A DNA stretch of 64,000 bases from Peptoniphilus harei (lineage in GTDB: Bacteria > Bacillota > Clostridia > Tissierellales > Peptoniphilaceae). Below the pieces are notes generated by a model that saw only the letters and a list, made by a program, of their open reading frames with translations, was not told where the DNA came from and ran no database searches. The DNA is taken from assembly GCF_900454685.1 (NCBI RefSeq), contig NZ_UATM01000032.1:620001-684000 (forward strand), written 5' to 3'. This document shows positions 26,680 to 35,667 of the stretch, piece by piece. Position numbers and translations under genes: made by a program. Every line of letters starts with the position of its first letter. The stretch's first letter is position 1.

Positions 26680-29600
26680 GTCGCACTCCCCGTGAGTGCG
26701 TGGATTGAAATTTGATAATCAGACCATGTATCTGACTCATCTTTAAGTCGCACTCCCCGTGAGTGCGTGGATTGAAATATATTAAGACTACTCAATATGT
26801 ATTTTGTAGAACGTCGCACTCCCCGTGAGTGCGTGGATTGAAATGCTTGATCCCCGCACCGCCAGGATACCTGGGAGCGTCGCACTCCCCGTGAGTGCGT
26901 GGATTGAAATCTGGGAGCAATACCTATCAAATCTTATCAGCGACCAGGTCGCACTCCCCGTGAGTGCGTGGATTGAAATTTTTTATTCTTGCATATTGGA
27001 CTTTTACATTTAGTGTCGCACTCCCCGTGAGTGCGTGGATTGAAATAAGTTATAGTTTAAATTATTCATGTCACAAACCTTGTCGCACTCCCCGTGAGTG
27101 CGTGGATTGAAATTCTTATGACGACCTCACAATAAAAAATAAATGGAGTCGCACTCCCCGTGAGTGCGTGGATTGAAATCCTTTCAGGTGCTGACTGGTG
27201 CTTTGAAAGACTTGTCGCACTCCCCGTGAGTGCGTGGATTGAAATTCTACCCATGCCCATTTATCCTCGATAGTTTTTTCGTCGCACTCCCCGTGAGTGC
27301 GTGGATTGAAATTATGCTCCCCATTTAAAAGTTTGGCATAGTCAAGGTCGCACTCCCCGTGAGTGCGTGGATTGAAATTTATCAAGAGAATGTATTTATA
27401 GGCTTTTTTGCCCTGTCGCACTCCACGTGAGTGCGTGGATTGAAATTCTACCCATGCCCATTTATCCTCGATAGTTTTTTCGTCGCACTCCCCGTGAGTG
27501 CGTGGATTGAAATTATGCTCCCCATTTAAAAGTTTGGCATAGTCAAGGTCGCACTCCCCGTGAGTGCGTGGATTGAAATGCCTGATCCTGCGGAAAGGCT
27601 CGGTCAATAGCTTGTCGCACTCCCCGTGAGTGCGTGGATTGAAATAAATCTGAAAATAAGGCTCAATCCTACCGCCGTTGTCGCACTCCCCGTGAGTGCG
27701 TGGATTGAAATCATAACATCGTCCATTATTCCTTTAAATGTAAGAAGTCGCACTCCCCGTGAGTGCGTGGATTGAAATGTCTTACTTGCAAACTCTAAAA
27801 CATCATCTACATGTCGCACTCCCCGTGAGTGCGTGGATTGAAATTAAAAAGTTATAATCTTACATTTATAAACCTTGAAGTCGCACTCCCCGTGAGTGCG
27901 TGGATTGAAATAAGAGTTGGAGGGTCGACTGTACCTGCCATTACTGGTCGCACTCCCCGTGAGTGCGTGGATTGAAATTTTAGAAGAACTAAAAGCGACC
28001 TTGACAACTTGGAGTCGCACTCCCCGTGAGTGCGTGGATTGAAATAATTCTCTATCAATGGAGTTATGTATTAATAGCGATGTCGCACTCCCCGTGAGTG
28101 CGTGGATTGAAATAAAAAATCTTCCAAACGTGGTGGGAAATGGATATAGTCGCACTCCCCGTGAGTGCGTGGATTGAAATAAAAAGATTATAAGAATTAT
28201 AGCTTCGGACCAATGTCGCACTCCCCGTGAGTGCGTGGATTGAAATTTTCGTCCTTCGTAAATTCCTCAGTGCAGAATTAGTCGCACTCCCCGTGAGTGC
28301 GTGGATTGAAATTCTTACCTCTGGGAGGTCTGCTCTTCTAAGTTCTCGTCGCACTCCCCGTGAGTGCGTGGATTGAAATAAATACATTTGACCTTGTTGC
28401 TCAAAAATATCTCGTCGCACTCCCCGTGAGTGCGTGGATTGAAATGGTTTCTCCTGCGGCTATGTTGTCAAAGTCCAAAGTCGCACTCCCCGTGAGTGCG
28501 TGGATTGAAATAAACAGAAAGCTACAAGGTATTTTCTCCAAAGTGGTCGCACTCCCCGTGAGTGCGTGGATTGAAATCAATTAGGGCTACAAGCCTTAGC
28601 TATAACTTGCCAAGTCGCACTCCCCGTGAGTGCGTGGATTGAAATTATTCTATGTCCTAACTGTAATGTGTGGCTTAAGGCGTCGCACTCCCCGTGAGTG
28701 CGTGGATTGAAATCTGATAAAATTTCACCTGAATCTTTTAATCTATTTGTCGCACTCCCCGTGAGTGCGTGGATTGAAATCGTCAATTAAAACTTTTTTG
28801 TCCTCGTGGTTTGCGTCGCACTCCCCGTGAGTGCGTGGATTGAAATAATTTTAGAGGAGATAGCCTTGATGTAGCTATCCCCGTCGCACTCCCCGTGAGT
28901 GCGTGGATTGAAATCATTTTCCATGGGAATTTTTATAAGATACAATTCCGTCGCACTCCCCGTGAGTGCGTGGATTGAAATTTCGCAATTAGAAACGTGT
29001 ATATATTTATCATACGTCGCACTCCCCGTGAGTGCGTGGATTGAAATATCAGTCTTGCCGACTCTATCAGTCCAGACTTGGAGTCGCACTCCCCGTGAGT
29101 GCGTGGATTGAAATTTTGATACTGAAGATAAAGATATACTGGCATTAACGTCGCACTCCCCGTGAGTGCGTGGATTGAAATCATTTTCCATGGGAATTTT
29201 TATAAGATACAATTCCGTCGCACTCCCCGTGAGTGCGTGGATTGAAATTACTCTTGAAGTTCTAGATATTTTTGAGGTATAAGTCGCACCCCATACGGGT
29301 GCGTGGATTGAAATAGTACAAGTAACAGGTATTATTGCCGCTTGTGCACCTGTCGCACTCCATACGGGTGCGTGGATTGAAATTAATGCACGTAAATCAC
29401 GCACATTAGATCAAAATAAGTCGCACCCCATACGGGTGCGTGGATTGAAATAAATCGTCGAAAATCAATTGAAAGATAATGAAGACGTCGCACCCCATAC
29501 GGGTGCGTGGATTGAAATATAAGTAGGTCATAAGGTATTTCCAAAGATGCCCCGTCGCACCCCATACGGGTGCGTGGATTGAAATGAACTAACTCACAGT

Positions 29601-30053
29601 AGGGAAGAGTTTATAAGGATGTCGCACCCCATACGGGTGCGTGGATTGAAATTCACAGATTAAATTATCAATATCTTTTGTAATTTGTCGCACCCCATAC
29701 GGGTGCGTGGATTGAAATTCTAATATACATTAGTGTAGTATTATAGGACTCATGTCGCACCCTTCACGGGTGCGTGGATTGAAATAGGTGTGAGGTTTTT
29801 GTTTGCTCTATAAAGTACAGTCGCACCCCTCACGGGTGCGTGGATTGAAATTGTCATGTACGCTCCGTGTTTTCTTATGGTTGGTAAGTCGCACCCTACA
29901 CGGGTGCGTGGATTGAAATGCTTGATCCCCGCACCGCCAAGAGGCCAAGGGACCAGTCGCACTCCCCGTGAGTGCGTGGATTGAAATGTCTGAAGCCGAA
30001 CCCCACCCAAAAGCAAAACTAGTCGAACCCTTCACGGGTGTGTGGTTTTAAAT
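26680..30053 (+). CRISPR. Type I-C CRISPR array, leader-proximal block: 51 repeats, 50 spacers
   Basis: Repeats are 32 bases: GTCG start, a 7-bp hairpin, and the tail TGGATTGAAAT. Spacers are 34-37 bases. Repeats 1-39 (26680-29248) use stem CGCACTC/GAGTGCG with loop CCCGT; repeat 12 (27415) has CCACGTG. From repeat 40 (29283) the stem is CGCACCC/GGGTGCG with loops CATAC, then TTCAC, CTCAC or TACAC. Repeat 50 (29956) reverts to the first type, and repeat 51 (30022-30053) is degenerate. Three spacers occur twice: 27246=27447, 27313=27514, 28915=29182. Transcription is from the leader on the plus strand. Confidence 0.99.
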
Positions 30054-30085
30054 GATCAATATTCTTAAGGAGATATAATAATATT

Positions 30086-30355
30086 ATGAAAAATATCAAA
30101 GATTTAGAAGATGATTATATTGAGAGGTTTGGAGATTTATTCCCAACAATAGGTATATCAAGAGATTATGAAAAAGAGATAATATTAATTTGTTTAGCTA
30201 AGGACAAAGATGCGTATGGGTTAGGATATTTTGATTTAGAAAAATGCTATTAAAAGTATGACGTAAATTATTCTAGGGTTGTAGTGATTGGAATTGGTGC
30301 TGAATATGAGATATTGCACCGTTTAAGATATCATCTCTTTAGATCGAATCTTTAA
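30086..30355 (+). pseudogene. Small unknown coding region inserted in the CRISPR array
   Basis: AAGGAGATATA precedes ATG 30086. The frame encodes 55 residues (starting MKNIKDLEDDYIERFG) to TAA 30251-30253, and then stays coding-like and open to TAA 30353-30355. This suggests a roughly 90-residue protein with a premature stop, or a genuine 55-residue one. I do not recognise it. It lies between degenerate repeat 51 and a half repeat at 30358, so it was captured inside the array. Confidence 0.5.
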
Positions 30356-30357
30356 AA

Positions 30358-30442
30358 GTGTGTGTGGATTGAAATTTTGGTATCATCAAGAATTAAGTTC
30401 ATAGTAGTTTGTCGTACTCTTCACGGGTGCATGAATTGATAT
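30358..30442 (+). CRISPR. Remnant of the array: half repeat, spacer, degenerate repeat
   Basis: 30358-30375 matches the 3' half of the repeat with two changes. A 35-base spacer-like stretch (30376-30410) follows, then a 32-base degenerate repeat (30411-30442) with changes in both stem and tail. It lies between two captured coding segments. Confidence 0.8.
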
Positions 30443-30447
30443 AAGAA

Positions 30448-30657
30448 ATGGAGATGATAATATTGAAAGAATTGAAAACATCTGAGGCACAAAGACGAGC
30501 AACGAAGAAGTGGGAACAGAATAACCCGGAGTCTAAAAGATATAGTCGTAATAAGGGTAATGCGAGAACATTTGCGAGGAAATATGCAAAGACTTTGGAA
30601 GAAGTAGAAGAGTTGGTAGAGATTTTCAAAAATGAAAACCCTAACTATAAAAAATAA
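30448..30657 (+). CDS. Small basic hypothetical protein inside the CRISPR array
   Basis: 69 residues from ATG 30448. A TTG at 30463, better spaced after GGAGATGA, would give 64. The product is rich in Lys, Arg and Glu (SEAQRRATKKWEQNNPESKR ... LEEVEELVEIFKNENPN). It resembles short proteins common on Firmicutes phages and plasmids whose function is unknown to me. It starts 5 bases after one degenerate repeat and ends 12 bases before another. Confidence 0.55.
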   Translation: MEMIILKELKTSEAQRRATKKWEQNNPESKRYSRNKGNARTFARKYAKTLEEVEELVEIFKNENPNYKK

Positions 30658-30669
30658 AAGGTAAATTTA

Positions 30670-31140
30670 GCCGTACTCCATGTGAGTGCGTAGATTGAAA
30701 TATGTCCCTTTTCTACAGTAGTATCTTTAGACTCATGTCGCACCCTACACGGGTGCGTGGATTGAAATAAAGATTTAAAAAAAGCTACATGCGATATTGA
30801 CGGTCGCACCCTTCGCGGGTGCGTGGATTGAAATTTTCATACTGTATAATCACCTCTTGATTGAACAAGTCGCACCCTTCACGGGTGCGTGGATTGAAAT
30901 ATTGGGAAGATTCTGAAGGATTTAATATTTTACAGTCGCACCCTACACGGGTGCGTGGATTGAAATCCAACTATATGTTGGAAGACGCCATAAAAATGAG
31001 AGTCGCACCCTTCATGGGTGCGTGGATTGAAACAATGGCCGACTCTTTGCAGTACAAGGCGACACTGGAGTCGCACCCTTCACGGGTGCGTGGATTGAAA
31101 TTTGGGTTCAAGTCCCATCCTTAGCACCATTTTTGTCGCA
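30670..31140 (+). CRISPR. Leader-distal CRISPR block: seven repeats and a truncated end
   Basis: Repeats start at 30670 (degenerate), 30737, 30803, 30869, 30935, 31002 (final base C) and 31070, mostly the CGCACCC/GGGTGCG type. Only GTCGCA (31135-31140) is left of the next one. With the proximal block this makes about 60 repeats. The last spacer (31102-31134) is tRNA-derived. Confidence 0.95.
31102..31134 (+). other. Terminal spacer identical in form to a tRNA 3' end
   Basis: The 33-base spacer reads as a T-loop (GGGTTCAAGTCCC), seven acceptor-stem bases CCTTAGC, A73 and CCA, then five T as in a tRNA terminator. It has spacer length and is flanked by a full repeat and a truncated repeat, so it is a spacer rather than a tRNA gene remnant. 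Phage-encoded tRNAs or the tRNA-like end of an attachment site are plausible sources. Confidence 0.7.
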
Positions 31141-31179
31141 AACTTTATTATGAAGAAATTAAAATATTTTAAAAATATG

Positions 31180-31210
31180 CCTAACCTAAAATTTTTAGGT
31201 TAGGTTTTTT
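31180..31210 (+). terminator. Strong terminator after the CRISPR array
   Basis: CCTAACCTAAAA pairs with TTTTTAGGTTAGG (31180-31204), followed by six T. It should end the pre-crRNA. Confidence 0.88.
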
Positions 31211-31597
31211 GTTGTTAAAAATTTTAAAGATTAAATAGAAATTAGTTAATGCTAAGTAATATTAGCTTATGAAATTTATTCTGGAGAAGCTAAAATTATT
31301 CAAGTAATTAGTATAAAGTTAAGGATTTTTACTAAGTCATTAGGAGATATGATTTGGAAAATTATTATGATGTTGAAAATTATTAGGAATTTATAAAAAA
31401 TTATGAAGTAGAAAAATTTTATGAAGTTGTAAATAATTATGAAGTTAAAAAATTTTATTAAGTTGCAAAAAAACATATAGTGGAAAGTTATTATGAAGTC
31501 ATTAAAGGATAAGATGTAGAAAATTTTATCATTTTATAAAAATTATTAATTTATAATAGAAGAAAGTTACAAGACCCTATAAATAAATCTAACAATC
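31211..31597. pseudogene. Non-coding stretch with a decayed hexapeptide-repeat ORF
   Basis: No intact gene is seen. From about 31354 to 31510 an 18-base unit (core TTATGAAGTT) repeats about eight times. Read in one frame it gives N-Y-E-V / F-Y-E-V type hexapeptides interrupted by stops. It looks like the remains of a repeat-containing coding region between the array terminator and the proS promoter. Confidence 0.45.
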
Positions 31598-31628
31598 TTG
31601 TGAAGTCTTCTAGTCTTTATAGTATAAT
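31598..31628 (+). promoter_or_regulatory. Probable proS promoter
   Basis: TTGTGA (31598-31603), 19 bp, TATAAT (31623-31628). About 80 bases of leader follow before the ATG. No T-box consensus was found in it. Confidence 0.45.
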
Positions 31629-31711
31629 GAAAATAGCGTGCTATGAGATTTTAGCTAAAAACTTGTAGAATATTATTTTATTTATTATAATACTTTTATT
31701 ATGGAGGTAAT

Positions 31712-33415
31712 ATGAGATTATCAAAACTTTATATGCCAACTCTTAGGGAGGATCCACAAGATGCTGAGATTGCATCTCACAAGTTTCTTCTAAGGGCAGG
31801 TATGATTAGAAAATCTGCTAGTGGTGTCTATACATACTTGCCACTTGGCTATAGATCTATTAAAAAAATTGAAAATATTGTTCGTGATGAAATGGATAAG
31901 GCTGGTGCTATGGAGATTTTAATGTCTGCCATCCAACCTGCTGAAATCTGGAGAGAGTCTGGAAGATGGGAAAAGTTTGGTCCTGAAATGTTCAAGCTAA
32001 AGGACAGAAACGATAGGGAGTTCTGTCTTGGACCTACTGCTGAGGAATATTTTACTACTCTTGTAAGAGACGAAGTCAAGTCTTACAAGGACCTTCCTCT
32101 TAATCTTTACCAAATTCAAACTAAGTACAGGGACGAAAAGAGACCTAGGTTTGGTATTAATAGGGCAAGAGAGTTCTCTATGAAGGATGCCTACACTTTT
32201 GATACTTCACCTGAGACTCTTGATGTTGCTTACATGAATATGTACGATGCTTATGAAAAGATTTTTGACAGACTTGAGCTTGATTATAAGATTGTTGAGG
32301 GTGACAATGGTGCCATGGGTGGTACTGGTTCTCACGAGTTCATTGCTCTTTCTGAGACAGGCGAAGGTGTAATTGTTTATTCTGAGTCTGGTAAGTTTGG
32401 TGCAACTGAAGAGAAGGCTCCTGTTGAGTATATTCTTCCTGAAGCTGAAGACAAGTTGGACTTAGAAAAAGTTCACACTCCAAATGCCAGCACTATTGAA
32501 GAGGTTGCTAACTTCTTAAAGGTTGACCAAAAGAAATGTGCCAAGGCAATTGATTTAATGTTAGGCGATGAACTTGTTCTTGTATTTATTCCTGGAGATA
32601 GGGAACTCAACCTTGCTAAGCTTGTTTCTTACACAGGTGTTGCTGAACACGACATTAGGATGATGGAAGACAGCGAAATCGAAGCTATTAAGTCTAAACC
32701 AGGATACACTGGACCTCTTGGTCTTGATGTAAGGATGATTTTTGACAAGAGACTTACTGAAATGGACAATCTTGTTGTTGGTGCCAATGAAAATGAATAC
32801 CACTATATCAATGCCAATTACGGACGTGACTTTGAAGGCGAAGTTGTCGATGACCTTCTTCTTGTTGCTGAAGGCGACAAGGTACCGGGAACTGATGAGG
32901 AATATAAGTTTGCAAGAGGTATTGAAGTTGGTAATATCTTTAAATTGGGTACAAAGTATTCGGAAGCCCTTAATGCAACTTTCCTTGACGAAAATGGCAA
33001 GGCAAATTACTTCTACATGGGTTCTTATGGTGTTGGTATCACAAGATCTGTTACAGCTGTTATCGAACAAAACCACGATGACAATGGAATCATTTGGCCA
33101 ATATCTGTAGCTCCTTATGAAGCAATTGTTACTATAGTAAACACTAAAGATGAAGATCAAGTTGCTCTTGGAGAAAAAATTTACAAGGAACTTGAAGCTA
33201 AGGGTGTTGAAGTCCTACTTGATGACAGGAAGGAAAGACCTGGGGTTAAGTTTAAGGACAGGGACCTTATTGGTATTCCTCTAAGAATTACTTGCGGCAA
33301 GAAGTCAGGAGATTCTATTGTTGAATATTCTACTAGAAGAGAAATGGAAAATTCTGACATCTCAGCTGACGAGGCAATCAAAAATATTTTAAGTGAAATA
33401 GAAAAGGTTAGGTAA
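31712..33415 (+). CDS. proS: Prolyl-tRNA synthetase
   Basis: 567 residues, bacterial-type ProRS with the inserted editing domain between class II motifs 2 and 3. Motif 1 lies near GMIRKSASGVYTYLPLG, motif 2 in YRDEKRPRFGINRAREFSMKDAY, and motif 3 in GSYGVGITRSVTAVIEQ. The C-terminal anticodon-binding domain is complete. TATGGAGGTAAT is the RBS. It charges tRNA-Pro. It is followed one base later by a PC4-like gene. Confidence 0.97.
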   Translation: MRLSKLYMPTLREDPQDAEIASHKFLLRAGMIRKSASGVYTYLPLGYRSIKKIENIVRDEMDKAGAMEILMSAIQPAEIWRESGRWEKFGPEMFKLKDRNDREFCLGPTAEEYFTTLVRDEVKSYKDLPLNLYQIQTKYRDEKRPRFGINRAREFSMKDAYTFDTSPETLDVAYMNMYDAYEKIFDRLELDYKIVEGDNGAMGGTGSHEFIALSETGEGVIVYSESGKFGATEEKAPVEYILPEAEDKLDLEKVHTPNASTIEEVANFLKVDQKKCAKAIDLMLGDELVLVFIPGDRELNLAKLVSYTGVAEHDIRMMEDSEIEAIKSKPGYTGPLGLDVRMIFDKRLTEMDNLVVGANENEYHYINANYGRDFEGEVVDDLLLVAEGDKVPGTDEEYKFARGIEVGNIFKLGTKYSEALNATFLDENGKANYFYMGSYGVGITRSVTAVIEQNHDDNGIIWPISVAPYEAIVTIVNTKDEDQVALGEKIYKELEAKGVEVLLDDRKERPGVKFKDRDLIGIPLRITCGKKSGDSIVEYSTRREMENSDISADEAIKNILSEIEKVR

Positions 33416-33416
33416 G

Positions 33417-33638
33417 ATGAGCGATTTTAAATTTGAAATTACTGAACACTTAGGAACTCTATCTGAGAATGCTAGGGGCTGGACTAAGGAACTAAACAAG
33501 GTTTCCTTCAACGACAGACCAGCTAAGTATGACCTAAGAGAATGGGACCCAGACCACCAAAAGATGTCTAAGGGTGTAACTCTTAGTGATGAAGAGATGG
33601 AAATTCTATCAAAGATACTAAAGGACAAGGGTATTTAA
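33417..33638 (+). CDS. YdbC-like PC4-domain protein
   Basis: 73 residues. The sequence FEITEHLGTLSENARGWTKELN ... PAKYDLREWDPDHQKM is typical of the small bacterial PC4/YdbC family, which binds single-stranded nucleic acid as a dimer. A role in transcription or DNA repair is inferred from the family. The ATG overlaps the TAA region of proS (TAAGATG), so it is co-translated. Confidence 0.8.
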   Translation: MSDFKFEITEHLGTLSENARGWTKELNKVSFNDRPAKYDLREWDPDHQKMSKGVTLSDEEMEILSKILKDKGI

Positions 33639-33658
33639 TAGGTTTTTAAAATAACTTA

Positions 33659-33667
33659 TGTTATAAT
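33659..33667 (+). promoter_or_regulatory. tig extended -10 promoter
   Basis: TGTTATAAT (TATAAT at 33662-33667). The -35 region is poor. It gives about a 40-base leader to tig and separates tig-clpPX from proS. Confidence 0.55.
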
Positions 33668-33708
33668 ATAGAGATGTGAAAAACGCGATAAGCGAGGAGG
33701 CAATTGAA

Positions 33709-35058
33709 ATGGAAATTAATAAGAAAGAAAATAACACTGTCTTTTTTGACATTGTTTTAAAAAGAGAAGATATAAAGAAAGCTGAAAACGAAGTGTATAA
33801 GAAAAACAAAAAACACTTCCAAATTCCTGGATTTAGAAAAGGTCATGTTCCTATGAAGATGATCGAAAACATGTACGGCAAGGACGTATTCTTTGAAGAT
33901 GCTATTAACGAACTTCTTCCACAAGAATATGAAAAAGCTATTGAAGAATTAGACCTTAAGGTTGTTGACCAACCAAACATTGACATTGACGAAGAAAGCA
34001 TTGAAAAGGGCGAAGATCTTGTTATCAAAGTTTCTGTTGATGTTAGACCAGAAGTTGAAATCAAAGACTACGAAGGAATTGAAATCGAAGACCCAACTAT
34101 TGAAGTAACTGACGAACTTATTGACTCTGAAGTTGAAAATCAAAGAGCGATGAACGCAAGAATTATCAATGTTGACGACAGGGCTGTAGAAGATGGCGAC
34201 ACTGTAAACATCGACTTCAAGGGTTCTGTTGATGGAGAATACTTCGAAGGTGGAGAAGCTGAAAGCCAAGACCTAAAGATTGGTTCAAACACATTTATCC
34301 CAGGCTTTGAAGAACAACTAATTGGACACGAAATTGGCGAAGAATTTGACATTACTGTTAAGTTCCCAGAAGATTATCACCAAAAAGATCTTGCTGGAAA
34401 GGACGCTAAATTCGAAATCAAATTAAACGGAATCTCTTATGAAGAACTTCCAGAACTTGACGATGAATTTGTAAAAGATATTTCTGAATTTGACACTCTT
34501 GATGAATTCAAGGCTGACTTAAGAAAGAAAAAAGAAGAAGAATTCAAAACAACTTCTGAAATGGAAAAACAAAGAAGAGCTATTGATAAAATCGGTGAAA
34601 TGATTGAAGCAGACATTCCTGAAGGAATGATTAACGCTCAAATCGATGACATGATTAGAAACTATGACCAAAGCTTAAGAGCTCAAGGTATTAGCTTTGA
34701 AGACTATATTAAGATGATTGGTCAAAGTCTTGATGACTTCAAGAACACTATGAGACCTGAAGCAGAAAAGACTGTTAAAAACGACCTTGCTCTAGAAGCT
34801 CTTGTTAAAGACATGAACATCGAAATCACTGATGAAGAAATCGAAGAAGAAGTTAACAAGGTTGTAGAAGAATACTTCAAGGACGACAAAGACCACATGG
34901 AAAAAATGAGAGAATACATGCTTAACGACAACAAGGATGTTGTAAGAGACGACCTTGAAAAGAGAAAAGCTATTGAAACTCTTGTTGAAAAAGCAAAATT
35001 TGTTGAGCCAAAGGAAGTTACTGAAGAAGATATAGAAGAAGTAAAAGAAGATAAATAA
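33709..35058 (+). CDS. tig: Trigger factor
   Basis: ATG 33709 follows GAGGAGG at 33694-33700; an in-frame GTG at 33676 lies before this RBS. 449 residues. The ribosome-binding GFRKGHVP loop is at the N-terminus, the FKBP-type prolyl isomerase domain (GDTVNIDFKG ... GFEEQLIGHEIGEEF) is in the middle, and the helical chaperone domain follows. It binds nascent chains at the ribosome exit. It heads the tig-clpP-clpX-lon-engB cluster. Confidence 0.97.
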   Translation: MEINKKENNTVFFDIVLKREDIKKAENEVYKKNKKHFQIPGFRKGHVPMKMIENMYGKDVFFEDAINELLPQEYEKAIEELDLKVVDQPNIDIDEESIEKGEDLVIKVSVDVRPEVEIKDYEGIEIEDPTIEVTDELIDSEVENQRAMNARIINVDDRAVEDGDTVNIDFKGSVDGEYFEGGEAESQDLKIGSNTFIPGFEEQLIGHEIGEEFDITVKFPEDYHQKDLAGKDAKFEIKLNGISYEELPELDDEFVKDISEFDTLDEFKADLRKKKEEEFKTTSEMEKQRRAIDKIGEMIEADIPEGMINAQIDDMIRNYDQSLRAQGISFEDYIKMIGQSLDDFKNTMRPEAEKTVKNDLALEALVKDMNIEITDEEIEEEVNKVVEEYFKDDKDHMEKMREYMLNDNKDVVRDDLEKRKAIETLVEKAKFVEPKEVTEEDIEEVKEDK

Positions 35059-35074
35059 TCAAGGATGTGATTAA

Positions 35075-35659
35075 ATGGCACTAGTGCCAATGGTAGTAGA
35101 ACAAACTAATAGGGGCGAAAGATCTTACGATATTTACTCTAGACTTTTAAAGGATAGGATTATCTTTGCAAGTGGCGAAGTAAATGACACTATGGCAGAT
35201 TTAATTGTTGCCCAACTTTTGTTCTTAGAAGCTGAAGACCCAAACAAGGATATTCAACTTTATATTAATTCACCTGGTGGATCTGTATCTGCAGGATTTG
35301 CAATTTACGACACTATGAATTATATAAAACCAGACGTATCAACAATCTGTATTGGGATGGCAGCATCAATGGGTGCATTTTTACTTGCATCTGGTGCTAA
35401 GGGTAAGAGATTTGCTCTTCCAAACTCTGACATCATGATTCACCAACCATCTGGTGGAGCTCAAGGTCAGGCAAGTGACATCCAAATCAATGCAGAAAAG
35501 ATTTTAAAAATTAGACACAAATTAAATGAAATTCTTGCAGAAAGAACTGGCCAAGACCTAGAAAAAATCGAAAGAGATACTGATAGGGACTACTGGTTAA
35601 ATTCTCAAGAAGCTAAAGATTATGGTTTAATCGATAAAGTTATTGAAAAAAGGGTTTGA
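35075..35659 (+). CDS. clpP: ATP-dependent Clp protease proteolytic subunit
   Basis: 194 residues. The catalytic Ser is in [14 protein letters not shown], His in [10 protein letters not shown], and Asp in the [11 protein letters not shown] region. It starts [25 protein letters not shown], the classic ClpP N-terminus. It forms the tetradecameric chamber used by ClpX. RBS AAGGATGTGA; 16 bases after tig. Confidence 0.98.
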   Translation: MALVPMVVEQTNRGERSYDIYSRLLKDRIIFASGEVNDTMADLIVAQLLFLEAEDPNKDIQLYINSPGGSVSAGFAIYDTMNYIKPDVSTICIGMAASMGAFLLASGAKGKRFALPNSDIMIHQPSGGAQGQASDIQINAEKILKIRHKLNEILAERTGQDLEKIERDTDRDYWLNSQEAKDYGLIDKVIEKRV

Positions 35660-35667
35660 GGTGAGAT

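Noticed and set aside
26277..29404. Long minus-strand frames across the CRISPR array with repeated FNPRTHGECD/ISIHALTGSAT motifs
   Set aside because: They are translations of the CRISPR repeats in three frames. The 66-base periodicity comes from the array and no RBS or independent gene is present.
31102..31134. A tRNA gene downstream of the array
   Set aside because: Only the T-loop and acceptor 3' half exist. The 5' part is a CRISPR repeat, and no D or anticodon arm is present.
31630..31711. T-box riboswitch before proS
   Set aside because: The leader is about 80 bases, has no GGTGG-type T-box sequence and no terminator hairpin before the RBS.
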